DNA of 64,000 nucleotides from Gammaproteobacteria bacterium (GCA_018825965.1 JAHKAA010000014.1:1-64000), one strand, 5' to 3'. Counted from the first letter of the stretch, positions 1 to 7,765 are shown. Notes: a model not told the origin generated them from the letters alone. Numbers and translations: made by a program.

Positions 1-98
1 CAAAGGCGTTAAAAAAATAGCAAACTTTGTACCTATAAAACAGTGCGAAAAATTTGATTGCAAGTTGTTGATTTTGTTAAAAGAAAAAACAGCTTGCA
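1..98 (+). promoter_or_regulatory. putative CRISPR leader (partial)
   Basis: This AT-rich stretch with several A and T runs lies directly before the first repeat. The repeats end in ATTAAGAC, which resembles the 5' handle left on mature crRNAs, so transcription from left to right is expected and this would be the leader side. Repeat decay at the opposite end supports that polarity. The first repeat carries one mismatch to the others, which is slightly unusual for a leader-proximal repeat. The window starts here, so the full leader and any cas genes cannot be seen. Confidence 0.4.
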
Positions 99-692
99 GC
101 CAAAGCACTGCCCCGCCAAATAAGGGGATTAAGACCAGCTTTTAGAATGAATGACGCTATTTTATCAGCCAAAGCACTGCCCCGCCAACTAAGGGGATTA
201 AGACTGTGCAGCTTACTGTTGATGGGGTGGTTTAGTGCCAAAGCACTGCCCCGCCAACTAAGGGGATTAAGACGGAATTGACATTGCTGGAGTAATATCA
301 GTGCTGGGCCAAAGCACTGCCCCGCCAACTAAGGGGATTAAGACCTGATTGAATAATCGCATCCAGGCGCTTTTGATGCCAAAGCACTGCCCCGCCAACT
401 AAGGGGATTAAGACGAAATCGTCGGGCCGCCGCCCCCTCCACTCCCAGCCAAAGCACTGCCCCGCCAACTAAGGGGATTAAGACCATTCTTAGCATACTG
501 ATCACATCTTTGACTTGCCAAAGCACTGCCCCGCCAACTAAGGGGATTAAGACAACAAAATGCCACTTGCCTCAAAAACTTCTCCAGCCAAAGCACTGCC
601 CCGCCAACTAAGGGGATTAAGACCTGAGTAGTACGTTCGATGTTTAACATTTCTTGCCAAAGCACTGCCCCGCCAACTAAGGGGATTAAGAC
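99..692 (+). CRISPR. CRISPR array: nine 37-nt repeats, eight 32-34-nt spacers plus one abnormal spacer after the last repeat
   Basis: Repeats begin at 99, 168, 237, 308, 378, 448, 517, 587 and 656. Each is 37 nt, opens with GCCAAAGCACTGCCCC and closes with AAGGGGATTAAGAC. The internal CCCC and GGGG can pair as a short stem over a 9-nt loop. Repeat 1 differs at one base (CCAAATAAGG instead of CCAACTAAGG); the others are identical. Spacers 1-8 are 32, 32, 34, 33, 33, 32, 33 and 32 nt and unrelated to each other. A 37-nt repeat with an ATTAAGAC end is more like type III or some type I subtypes than the 28-nt repeats of type I-E/I-F, but the subtype cannot be assigned without cas genes. None are present within the 64 kb. 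Confidence 0.97.
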
Positions 693-766
693 ACACGGTC
701 AGCACCGAAAACCGGGGGGCAGGTCTTAAAACCGGGGGGCAGGTCTTGAATGCTGCACACATTAGG
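693..766 (+). repeat. abnormal 74-nt ninth spacer with a 20-bp tandem duplication
   Basis: The segment after the ninth repeat is about twice the normal spacer length. It holds a 20-bp unit (ACCGGGGGGCAGGTCTT with flanking A residues) repeated head to tail at about 708-727 and 728-747. Without the extra copy it would still be 54 nt, so a spacer duplication alone does not restore normal size. It is followed by a truncated repeat and marks the point where the array stops being regular. Confidence 0.85.
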
Positions 767-900
767 GCCAAAGCACTATCTTAAAAGTACAAGATTTCCA
801 ATCCTCTACGGGCGACCATAAAGGTCGCCCCTACGCTCAAACTGAGACTATGGCTCCAGGTTAAAGCATTGATTACCCCGTTAAATAAGGGGATTAAGAC
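767..900 (+). repeat. decayed CRISPR repeat split by an approx. 85-bp hairpin-bearing element
   Basis: Positions 767-777 are the first 11 nt of the CRISPR repeat. Positions 863-900 are a degenerate repeat (AAAGCATTGATTACCCCG followed by TTAAATAAGGGGATTAAGAC). Between them lies an element with a perfect 8-bp hairpin, GGGCGACC-ATAAA-GGTCGCCC, at 810-830. A normal-length 33-nt spacer follows at 901-933. The layout suggests that a repeat was interrupted, with AAAGCA(C/T)T present on both sides of the insert. A related copy is at 934-1032 and a third at 4346-4418. Confidence 0.75.
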
Positions 901-933
901 GATAAGCAGTGAAGATTAATAGTGATGTAACTA

Positions 934-1032
934 GCCAAAGCACTACCTGCAGTTACCAACAATGCAAAATACAAGATCTCGAATCCTCTGCTCTTGTTTC
1001 AGACTAAAGCATTCATTACCCCGTTCAGTAAG
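934..1032 (+). repeat. second decayed half-repeat unit
   Basis: Positions 934-944 again match the first 11 nt of the repeat. They are followed by GCAAAATACAAGAT and AATCCTCT, which resemble the previous unit, and then by a strongly degraded repeat half (AAAGCATTCATTACCCCGTT) near 1006-1025. The hairpin of the first unit is missing here. The 33 nt between the two units (901-933) has the size of a real spacer. A separate 9-bp hairpin (GTAACCAAA / TTTGGTTAC) follows at 1045-1070 and may end transcription from the neighbouring gene. Confidence 0.6.
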
Positions 1033-1156
1033 CATTGAGCGCGCGTAACCAAAGGGAAAAGTTTGGTTACCACTAACTTAAAAATTTAAAGCAGAAACTC
1101 AACCCGACGTGAAAACAATCACTGGCCTGCAATGCTCAGAATGCGTATCTGTTGCT

Positions 1157-1867
1157 TTAAGCAGGTTCAAACAACTTATCGCTATAGTTATTTGCCTTGT
1201 GCCCCTGGCCCTTTGGTTGCACAACAAGAGTCAGGGATTTCGCTAGTTTTGTTGGAATTTCCGTATAGTGAACAACTCCTTTATCGTCTTTCTCCTTTTT
1301 TAACTCCCACCCGATCGAGCCTTGTGGATCGTAAACAGCTAATGCGTCTTTGAATATGCTTATCAGGTTCTTAGCGCTTGTAAAATCTTCATCTTCAGCT
1401 TTAAGCAGTGCCTGGAAAATTTTTAAGTCTAACAACGTCCCTTCAAGCCAATTAACAATGCACTTATATCCAAATTTCCACACAATACTTGAAGCTTCGG
1501 TATAAACCTGAAAAGCCGGAATATTTCGGCCTATCAAACAGGCGCCAAAAATCACACCAACCACATTGCGGCTTTGCCCTTTATGATTGATTAAACGAAA
1601 TACTGTAGAGAGGTTGATATTATGTAGTCTTCTACCTGAACCATGGCAGGCGACATAGATGTAATAACGCTCGTAGTCTAACTTTGTAAGTTCATCCAAA
1701 GCCATTCCGAAACTTTTAGCCTCGTAGAACTTCGAATGAAACAGGTCAAAATCACCGGAGAGTTTTTCTAACCCATGAAAAAATGGTAATACAGAGACAA
1801 CATTTTGGTCCCCCTCTCTTAGTTCCCACGGCGCCTCGAGTACAATAAGTGCGTTTTTTTTCAACAT
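1157..1867 (-). CDS. small caspase/CHAT-like peptidase-fold protein
   Basis: This 236-aa protein shows the two signatures of a caspase-type cysteine peptidase fold. A hydrophobic strand ends in HG (YYIYVACHGSG, His75), and a second hydrophobic strand ends in AC (GVIFGACLIG, Cys110). That spacing and order match CHAT and metacaspase families, which makes His75 and Cys110 the predicted catalytic pair. No extra sensor, TPR or membrane segment is visible, so it would be a stand-alone domain. It lies between decayed CRISPR pieces and is divergent from the PI-PLC-like gene at 2290. CHAT proteins occur as effectors in several defence systems, including some type III CRISPR loci. A role here is inferred from position only. 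No family member is recognised by name. Confidence 0.6.
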   Translation of the reverse strand: MLKKNALIVLEAPWELREGDQNVVSVLPFFHGLEKLSGDFDLFHSKFYEAKSFGMALDELTKLDYERYYIYVACHGSGRRLHNINLSTVFRLINHKGQSRNVVGVIFGACLIGRNIPAFQVYTEASSIVWKFGYKCIVNWLEGTLLDLKIFQALLKAEDEDFTSAKNLISIFKDALAVYDPQGSIGWELKKEKDDKGVVHYTEIPTKLAKSLTLVVQPKGQGHKANNYSDKLFEPA

Positions 1868-2289
1868 AAATCAAAACTCCAAAATCAACTAATCAACATT
1901 ATTAATGCTTTACATATCCTACTTTCCATATCACCAATGGACCAATAAACAGCACATTATCTATCCATGAACTATTTTCACTATAAAGAGCAGCGGACTC
2001 TGATTTACCCCAGTAAGATAAATATCTTCCCAGACACTGTTATGTCAACACTTTCATACTCAGAATAATAATGAGCAACATGCGGCACAACCTCACCACA
2101 ATTAACACAAATGTCATTAAAAAGGGGAGGTTTAACCCAGTCGCCTGAAAATAAAGTTCCACACCCCAACCAAAATGTTCCCAATTAATATTAGTTAAAT
2201 GTTCTAAAAAAGAGAAAATATCAAATTATGTGCATATAATCATCACGTACTTCATTGATTAACACACACAATACAAGGCTAGGAATGCT
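1868..2289. promoter_or_regulatory. AT-rich intergenic region between the divergent CHAT-like and PI-PLC-like genes
   Basis: This 422-bp region must carry the promoters of both flanking genes. It is AT-rich with several TATAAT-like strings (for example near 2230-2245), but no single promoter can be chosen. A short AGGA sits just before the ATG at 2290. The middle part holds an open frame on the minus strand, listed separately, that may be a gene remnant. Confidence 0.4.
2005..2184 (-). pseudogene. possible 59-codon zinc-ribbon-like remnant
   Basis: On the minus strand an open frame with a TTG start runs for 59 codons. It contains GCGTLFSGDW and, further on, ICVNCGEVVPH, so it has a lone CG and a CxxC typical of half a zinc ribbon. 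The residue mix looks protein-like, but there is no ATG and no clear ribosome site, and only one full CxxC pair remains. It is either a truncated leftover of a longer gene or a chance frame. It is recorded because the region is otherwise unexplained. Confidence 0.25.
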
Positions 2290-4209
2290 ATGAGTAAAAA
2301 TCAGGTCATCTTTTCCTTTACAGGTCAGGCAGCCGATCAAAATATTGGCTTCGCAGTGACTGATTCAAGGATCAAAAAAAACAAAGCGATTAATTCAGAC
2401 AATATTTCAGTATCGGGAGCTAAAGGAAAACTCACCATCACTGTTGATGTTAGCCGCAGCGGCAATGAGGATGTAGCAAATTGGTACAAAGATTTTGTTC
2501 GTGAAGATACCCACCATATGGTGCATACGGCCAGTGGCAGCAACAGCCCGGACAAGTTAAATTTCGCCGTAAAAGGCACGCTAATCATTGGCGATCAAGG
2601 CTATGAGATCTGCATAGGGCAAGGGCATTATGTCACTACCAATAACTGGCATATGGCGGGCAAAGCCATTTCAGCCCGCGCGAACAATAAGTCCGCTTAC
2701 CTCGACAACATCTATTTCATCACCACGTCAGGCAGTTCCCAATTTAATATTGCCGATGCCAACACCATCAGTACAGGTAAAGGCTTTGATTTGTGGACGT
2801 CAACCAATACTGAGGCTCTCACACCGCGCTTTGATCTTGAAGGCGATGCCCTGCACCCATTCCCATACCATACCAGCCCGCTACCTGGTGTAGGTACAAT
2901 GCAAAATGGTTATGCTTTTGACACTACAGGCACCTTACCCACCCATCGCGATTTTCATCTGCAACTGTTAAGTCCTTATAACGGCCAATATCAAAACGTG
3001 CTGTATAAACTCAACCGAATTACAGGGGCTATTACAGGTAATGAGCTGCTCAGGCAAACCGCAATCCAATTTGAAGTAAACAATAAACCCTGCATGATGA
3101 ACTACGGTGTTTCACACGCTGCATTGCCACTTGGCAACCAAAGCTATATCTACGCAGGTCAATACGATACACAATGGATGACTACCCTTGCAAAACAGCA
3201 TCCAGACTTTCAATTTAAAGACCTGGTGCTTAGTGGATCCCACGATGCGGGCATGTATGAAATCAACATTAACGATCCAAAAGTCGCCATTCAGAAAATG
3301 ATTGCCGGCAACCCGGCACTCGCTGCACTGGAACTTGCAGGGACACAAGTTGGAGAACAGCTGCTCGCCAATTTAGCGTTGACACAAAAAGATGATGCCT
3401 ATACTCAGTTAGTTGCCGGAACACGCTATTTCGACTTCCGCCCTGCTTATAGGGGCAAGTCGTTTTCTATGAGTCAGACTTTCCATCTGCATAACTTTAT
3501 TCCCGGCGCGCTATTCACTAGCTTCTTGCGTGACGTCGACAAATTTCTGCAAGAACATAGCAGTGAATTCGCCATAGTTCGCATAGCTAAATCAGGGATA
3601 GATACCAATACCTTTACCCCACTCAGCCAGGAGGAGGTCGAACAATGTTTAGCAGCGAGCATATCAGACTCTGTCGGTTATCAGGTCACTAACAGTCTCG
3701 ACAGCTACCGTGAATTAACACTTAACCAGGTAGCCAAAGGTAAGCGTTTAATCCTGTTGTATGGTGCTCATAACGTCAATGACAGTTACAACGGTGATGA
3801 TTATTCTCACTCGTTAAATAACCCGTCTGCCGTCATCGCTGCCCTGGATAAAACGGTCAGGAAAACAGGCGACTATCAATATACGGTACTGCAACTGCAA
3901 AACACGGGCTCTTCTGCGTTGAAACACTATGTAACTCAAATTCTTTCACATATCACCGCGTGGACAAATGATTTAGTATTTTCAGGCACTGGTAACCTGC
4001 TGCAGGCCACTAAACCAATATTTGATCATGCAACCTACACCTGGCTCACCCAACCACACATAGTGAAAGCTATTGCTGAGCAGCATGGTCCGGTCATTAT
4101 TCAGAATGATTTTGTCGAAATTGCCTTGTACCAACACGCACTGGCGCTGAGCCAGCAGCGCTACGCACAACGAATCGATAAGAAAAACAAAGCCTTAGCT
4201 GAAGCTTAA
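2290..4209 (+). CDS. two-domain protein with C-terminal PI-PLC X-like phosphodiesterase domain
   Basis: The 639-aa protein has an N-terminal beta-rich region (about 1-295) of unknown family and a C-terminal PI-PLC-like domain (about 300-625). The PI-PLC part shows VLSGSHDAGM, giving the first catalytic His at 318, then GTRYFDFRP and FHLHNFIPG, giving the second His near 399-401. These are hallmarks of bacterial phosphatidylinositol-specific phospholipase C and related GDPD-like barrels, which cleave phosphodiester head groups without a metal. No signal peptide or membrane segment is seen, so the protein may be cytosolic or released by another route. The ATG follows an AGGA. The gene is enclosed by decayed CRISPR material together with the CHAT-like gene. 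Whether the pair works together is unknown. Confidence 0.75.
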   Translation: MSKNQVIFSFTGQAADQNIGFAVTDSRIKKNKAINSDNISVSGAKGKLTITVDVSRSGNEDVANWYKDFVREDTHHMVHTASGSNSPDKLNFAVKGTLIIGDQGYEICIGQGHYVTTNNWHMAGKAISARANNKSAYLDNIYFITTSGSSQFNIADANTISTGKGFDLWTSTNTEALTPRFDLEGDALHPFPYHTSPLPGVGTMQNGYAFDTTGTLPTHRDFHLQLLSPYNGQYQNVLYKLNRITGAITGNELLRQTAIQFEVNNKPCMMNYGVSHAALPLGNQSYIYAGQYDTQWMTTLAKQHPDFQFKDLVLSGSHDAGMYEININDPKVAIQKMIAGNPALAALELAGTQVGEQLLANLALTQKDDAYTQLVAGTRYFDFRPAYRGKSFSMSQTFHLHNFIPGALFTSFLRDVDKFLQEHSSEFAIVRIAKSGIDTNTFTPLSQEEVEQCLAASISDSVGYQVTNSLDSYRELTLNQVAKGKRLILLYGAHNVNDSYNGDDYSHSLNNPSAVIAALDKTVRKTGDYQYTVLQLQNTGSSALKHYVTQILSHITAWTNDLVFSGTGNLLQATKPIFDHATYTWLTQPHIVKAIAEQHGPVIIQNDFVEIALYQHALALSQQRYAQRIDKKNKALAEA

Positions 4210-4251
4210 GGGAAGTCAAAGAATTGCAGGTGAGCTAAAATTACGGACTGC

Positions 4252-4291
4252 TTTTTAAAAGGCCTTGTTCTATTGGACCTGGCCTTTTAAA
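4252..4291 (+). terminator. stem-loop after the PI-PLC-like gene
   Basis: An 11-bp stem (TTTAAAAGGCC / GGCCTTTTAAA) with a loop of about 17 nt lies about 45 bp after the stop codon. There is no long T run after it, so it is a hairpin with probable but unproven terminator function. Confidence 0.45.
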
Positions 4292-4295
4292 TGGT

Positions 4296-4418
4296 TAAGC
4301 AAAGGGATGAAGACCTGACATAGGCATCCTGGATTTCCTTTCCAAGCCAAAACACTACTTGCAAAATACAAGATTTTTAATCATTTGCGGGCGACCATAA
4401 AAGTCGCCCCTTGCTCAA
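4296..4418 (+). repeat. third CRISPR remnant: degraded repeat end, spacer-sized gap, half-repeat and hairpin element
   Basis: Positions 4296-4314 read TAAGCAAAGGGATGAAGAC, a degraded version of the repeat's 3' end. They are followed by 31 nt of spacer size (4315-4345) and then by GCCAAAACACT, a one-mismatch copy of the repeat's first 11 nt. The next bases, CTTGCAAAATACAAGAT, match the unit at 934. After them comes a hairpin, GGGCGAC/GTCGCCC at 4389-4409, matching the one at 810-830. The remnant has the same orientation as the main array and lies 3.3 kb away, on the far side of the CHAT-like and PI-PLC-like genes. Confidence 0.7.
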
Positions 4419-4612
4419 TCTGCAGATTGCCGGACTTCACTTTTATCGCGTAAGCCCCTTCAGCGAAGCTTTCATCCGGCAGTTGCACGTATTCCAGAGC
4501 CAGTTTCTTTGTAGCCTGTAGCCAAGCCAATGCTGCTTCGCAACGACTGCAGGCTGTGTACTGACTTAGTTGAAGTATATTGGGCAGGGTTATCCAATCA
4601 AAGGGGAGCCGG
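4381..4612 (-). pseudogene. unidentified coding remnant downstream of the histidine kinase
   Basis: A minus-strand frame stays open from inside the end of the histidine kinase gene to a stop at 4381 and reads like protein. It includes YTACSRCEAALAWLQ with a CxxC, followed by LALEYVQLPDESF and AYAIKVKSG. No ATG or GTG start exists in frame, and its last codons run into the hairpin repeat element. The best reading is the 3' end of a gene that lost its start, possibly when the repeat element or CRISPR remnant arrived. The family is not recognised. Confidence 0.3.
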
Positions 4613-5978
4613 ATTGCGTTGACAGGGTAAATAAAAGCCCTGGTTCTGCTCTGTGGGCAGACAAAGCCCAGTGATGGGTGACGGCAATTTCCTGACAGAT
4701 AGCTAAACCCAAACCTGCACCAGTGTCCAGCCTGTGTTCACCGCGCCAGAAACGATTAAAAAGCTGAGGTAATTCATCTTCTGTCACGCCAGGCCCAAAA
4801 TCTCTGAGGCTCAGACTCCCGGGGTATAAAGTCAGTATGACTTCTGTTTCAACAGGAGCATGCTGAATGGCGTTTTCCAGTAAGTTTTTCAGTAAGGTAA
4901 ATAAAGCACTTTGATCTGCTTGCCACTTAGCTCCCTGGCTTTGGTCCTTTAACCTGAGTTTTACCTGTGCTGCATCCGCCATACGCTGTAAATAAGTGAT
5001 GGCCTCAGCGGCAATCTGTTTTACCTCTACAGTGCTGAATTTATAGTTTTGCTCTTCGCTGGCTTCGGTCAGTAACAAAAGTTGCTGCACTTGCCGCGCC
5101 ATGTAGGTTACATCACTCAGCAGCCAATTGCGTTCTTCATTTTCCGGCATCAATTCAAGCTGAGCGCGGATCAGCGCCAGCGGTGTTTTTAACTCATGGG
5201 CCGCTGTGGCCAGAAACTCCTGCTGCAAACGGTACCCCCGCTCCAGTCTATCCAAAGCTGTATTAAAACTTTTGACCAAAGGCGCAATTTCTGTCGGTAC
5301 ATGATCTTCTTGCAAGCGCTCCTGTAAGGAGCGTGGCGATATTAAAGCTGCTGCTTGCGATAATTTATGCAAAGGCCGCAAGGTATAACCCAGGGCAAAA
5401 TGCACACAGGCTCCAAACACGAAAAACAGCACTAAAGATAATAAAATCAGGCCATCTTCGATAAAACGTAAGGCAAAAGTATGATGAGCGAAAAACATAA
5501 ATCGCCTGCTGACTGCCACCTGAAAAAACCAGGTTTTGCCATTATGGACTCTGACGCCAGTCGCAGCCTCCATCATGATGCCATTTTGCATAAACTCAAA
5601 AGGCCCCTGTTTTAACGGCAGTTGATCTGCGGCAGACCAAAACTCTGGAGCCGCTTTGGATACCAATACAACCTGCCCGTTTTGATCCCGTACTCTAAAG
5701 GCTATTTCGTTATACAAGCTCTGAAACAACCAAAGGTACTCTTCATCAGCGACCTGAACAGGTACACCTTCTGCATTAAATTGCAGATTTTCCGCCAGTT
5801 CGCCTGAAAAATCGTTGATATCGTTTTCTGACAAAATATTTCTCTGCAATCCAAGAGCGGCCAACACCACTAAAGCAATCAGACTGACACTGAGGATCAT
5901 GCCGGCCACATAGGCCATTTGCATTTTGACACTGATACTATTGCGGTGCAGCCTTCTCACCAAACGCATCATATCCAA
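4590..5978 (-). CDS. sensor histidine kinase, HAMP type
   Basis: This 462-aa inner-membrane kinase has a transmembrane helix at about 22-45, a periplasmic sensor region to about 165, a second helix at about 174-198 and a HAMP linker. The HisKA domain follows with ATAAHELKTPLALI (phosphoacceptor His261). The ATPase domain shows NLLENAIQHA (N box), DFGPGV (G1) and GLGLAI (G2). The general plan matches QseC/PmrB-like kinases that sense envelope signals. It is the last gene of a mipA-regulator-kinase operon, starting 18 bp after the regulator. Its likely output is phosphorylation of the regulator at 5997. The specific signal cannot be told from sequence. Confidence 0.92.
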   Translation of the reverse strand: MDMMRLVRRLHRNSISVKMQMAYVAGMILSVSLIALVVLAALGLQRNILSENDINDFSGELAENLQFNAEGVPVQVADEEYLWLFQSLYNEIAFRVRDQNGQVVLVSKAAPEFWSAADQLPLKQGPFEFMQNGIMMEAATGVRVHNGKTWFFQVAVSRRFMFFAHHTFALRFIEDGLILLSLVLFFVFGACVHFALGYTLRPLHKLSQAAALISPRSLQERLQEDHVPTEIAPLVKSFNTALDRLERGYRLQQEFLATAAHELKTPLALIRAQLELMPENEERNWLLSDVTYMARQVQQLLLLTEASEEQNYKFSTVEVKQIAAEAITYLQRMADAAQVKLRLKDQSQGAKWQADQSALFTLLKNLLENAIQHAPVETEVILTLYPGSLSLRDFGPGVTEDELPQLFNRFWRGEHRLDTGAGLGLAICQEIAVTHHWALSAHRAEPGLLFTLSTQSGSPLIG

Positions 5979-5996
5979 CCTCTGACACTGAAACCA

Positions 5997-6680
5997 TTAA
6001 CGTATTTTTGGCTCAACAAGCGCATAGCCTACTCCTCTGACATTGATGATTTGCTGGCGTGAGCCAATGGCCTGTAATTTCTTACGAATACGGTGTAACA
6101 CCACATCCAGGGCATTAGGGGTTACGGCTTCAGTGAAGCCCCAGGCCGCAGCTTCGAGCAGATTATGCCGGACAGTTTCCCCCTGCTTTCGCATCAAGAC
6201 CACCAACACCTGCATCTCTGCCTGAGCCAGCAGCTGGCTTTTGTCAGCACAACAAATCAGGTTGGAGGCGGTTTGTAACAGCAAATCACCACAAACAGGA
6301 TCCAGCGATTGGAATTCGACAGGCCGTCGCAACAAGGCTTTCACCCTCGCCACCATCTCTTCCATGGCAAAAGGTTTGGCCAGATAATCATCAGCACCAG
6401 CTTCTAAACCATTGACTCTGTCGTGCAAAGCATTGCGGGCTGTCAGCACTAAACAGGGTACGTTATTGCCTGCTGTTCTGAGCCGTTGCAGCAAACTTAA
6501 GCCATCACCATCAGGCACGCCCCTGTCCAGCACCATGGCCTGATAAGGCAACTGCTGCAAAGCCTGCCAGGCATGATCAATACGCTCGAAGCTATCCACC
6601 ACTATACCTGCAGACGCTAAGCCCTTGCTGATCAGCAGGGCTAAGCGTTTATGATCTTCAAGCAGAAGAATACGATTCAT
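5997..6680 (-). CDS. OmpR/PhoB-family response regulator
   Basis: The 227-aa protein has a receiver domain with the acidic pair ED near residues 8-9, the phosphoacceptor Asp52 in AMVLDRGVPDGDG, a conserved TAR and a KPF lysine. A C-terminal winged-helix DNA-binding domain ends in IINVRGVGYAL. The architecture and the RGVGY ending place it in the OmpR/PhoB family close to QseB/PmrA. Its ATG overlaps the stop of the mipA-like gene by one base and the cognate kinase follows, so the three genes should be one transcript. Candidate operator direct repeats (ACTTAC every 11 bp) lie in the divergent promoter region at 7530-7546. Confidence 0.93.
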   Translation of the reverse strand: MNRILLLEDHKRLALLISKGLASAGIVVDSFERIDHAWQALQQLPYQAMVLDRGVPDGDGLSLLQRLRTAGNNVPCLVLTARNALHDRVNGLEAGADDYLAKPFAMEEMVARVKALLRRPVEFQSLDPVCGDLLLQTASNLICCADKSQLLAQAEMQVLVVLMRKQGETVRHNLLEAAAWGFTEAVTPNALDVVLHRIRKKLQAIGSRQQIINVRGVGYALVEPKIR

Positions 6681-7480
6681 CAGAAGCGGTAGATATAGGC
6701 CAGAAACACCTGGCTTTCTGTTGAGCTATCGACCAGCGGGCTGTCTTTGATTTCATCCGCCAGACTGGTGACGGCAAAATCCAAAAATATCATGTGTTTT
6801 TGATTAAACATATAACCACCACGTAATCCAATTTCGGTATTTAAACCTGCTTCGCCCTGATAAAAAGCCCGGCCGCTTGTCACTTCATCGGCACGAACGC
6901 CGTAGTAATAATCCACATAGTTGTCATCCACCCAGCTAAACACAACACGGGGCGTCAGCATATAGTTGTCACCAAAGTGCCAGCTTCTTTCAAAACCAAA
7001 ATTCACCATAGTGCCTTCGCTGTCGCCAGCGACTTCTGTCAGGAATTCCAGACTGACGGTGGCAATGTTATTTTGCCATTCAGCCACAGCACCAGCCCAG
7101 AAACCGCCGTCACGGTCTTCCATACCATAAAGAACAGGGGCATCGTCCGCTTCGTAATTGGTAAAATCATACTTCCCCATAATACCGAAGTTAAATGCAT
7201 TGGAGTCATTCAGCTTTATGCCGGGCACTTTGTATTTCAGGTTTGGACCAAGGATCTCAATATACTCATTCTCGTAGGAAAGAAAAGGAATGGCCATAGT
7301 ATCCCTGTCACTGTCTGTATAAGCCTTTTGACTGGACATCACACCTAAACCAAGTCCCCATGAGGATCCCTGTTCATCCTGTGGCTCTGCGGCAACAAGA
7401 GGGAAAGTAAACAAAGCAATGGCAGCAGCAACGCGACGTGCAGAAGGTTTTACATCAGAATTAAACAGCTGTGGGCGCAT
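6680..7480 (-). CDS. MipA/OmpV-family outer-membrane protein
   Basis: From the ATG at 7480 the protein is 266 aa. That start has a good AAGGAAG site, and a longer frame upstream lacks one. It opens with a signal peptide (ARRVAAAIALFTFPLVAA) and continues with GLGLGVMSSQKAY, alternating beta strands and the terminal aromatic VFLAYIYRF expected for a small outer-membrane barrel. These are features of MipA/OmpV proteins. In E. coli MipA scaffolds the lytic transglycosylase MltA. In other bacteria relatives of this family sit next to two-component systems and respond to envelope-active compounds. It is the first gene of the operon with the response regulator and kinase, which suggests feedback on envelope state. 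Confidence 0.88.
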   Translation of the reverse strand: MRPQLFNSDVKPSARRVAAAIALFTFPLVAAEPQDEQGSSWGLGLGVMSSQKAYTDSDRDTMAIPFLSYENEYIEILGPNLKYKVPGIKLNDSNAFNFGIMGKYDFTNYEADDAPVLYGMEDRDGGFWAGAVAEWQNNIATVSLEFLTEVAGDSEGTMVNFGFERSWHFGDNYMLTPRVVFSWVDDNYVDYYYGVRADEVTSGRAFYQGEAGLNTEIGLRGGYMFNQKHMIFLDFAVTSLADEIKDSPLVDSSTESQVFLAYIYRF

Positions 7481-7529
7481 AAAGGCTTCCTTATGGATGA
7501 TTAAAAACAGCGCCATTTTCATTGTTCAG

Positions 7530-7591
7530 ACTTACCCAATACTTACGACAGCGGTTTAATTTTATTTTTTTGCTTTTACCTCACCGTAAGT
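7530..7591. promoter_or_regulatory. candidate response-regulator binding repeats
   Basis: ACTTAC occurs at 7530-7535 and again at 7541-7546, an 11-bp period typical of tandem OmpR/PhoB-family sites. An inverted copy (GTAAGT) is at 7586-7591. The sites lie between the mipA-like operon and the divergent RND pump genes, so both units could be controlled by the regulator at 5997. Assignment is by spacing and position only. Confidence 0.4.
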
Positions 7592-7765
7592 TTCCTGAAA
7601 GCTAAGCCATCCGATAGTAGAGCCCTTGCTACTCTACGGATGAGGCCCACCAGTGTTTTATTATCAATTCGTGACTCCTGTAAACCCCAGCCCGGTCTGC
7701 TATGGCCCTTGTCCATGCAACCCCGGGCGGCTTCCCTCTGCCTGCTCTGTAAAAGGAGCAAAACA

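Noticed and set aside
77..771. Minus-strand frames with repeated peptide units across the first 770 bp
   Set aside because: They arise from reading the CRISPR repeats; the repeated peptide is the translated repeat and the rest are spacers.
1132..1353. 73-codon plus-strand frame near the CRISPR remnant
   Set aside because: It is antisense to the CHAT-like gene, which has recognisable catalytic motifs.
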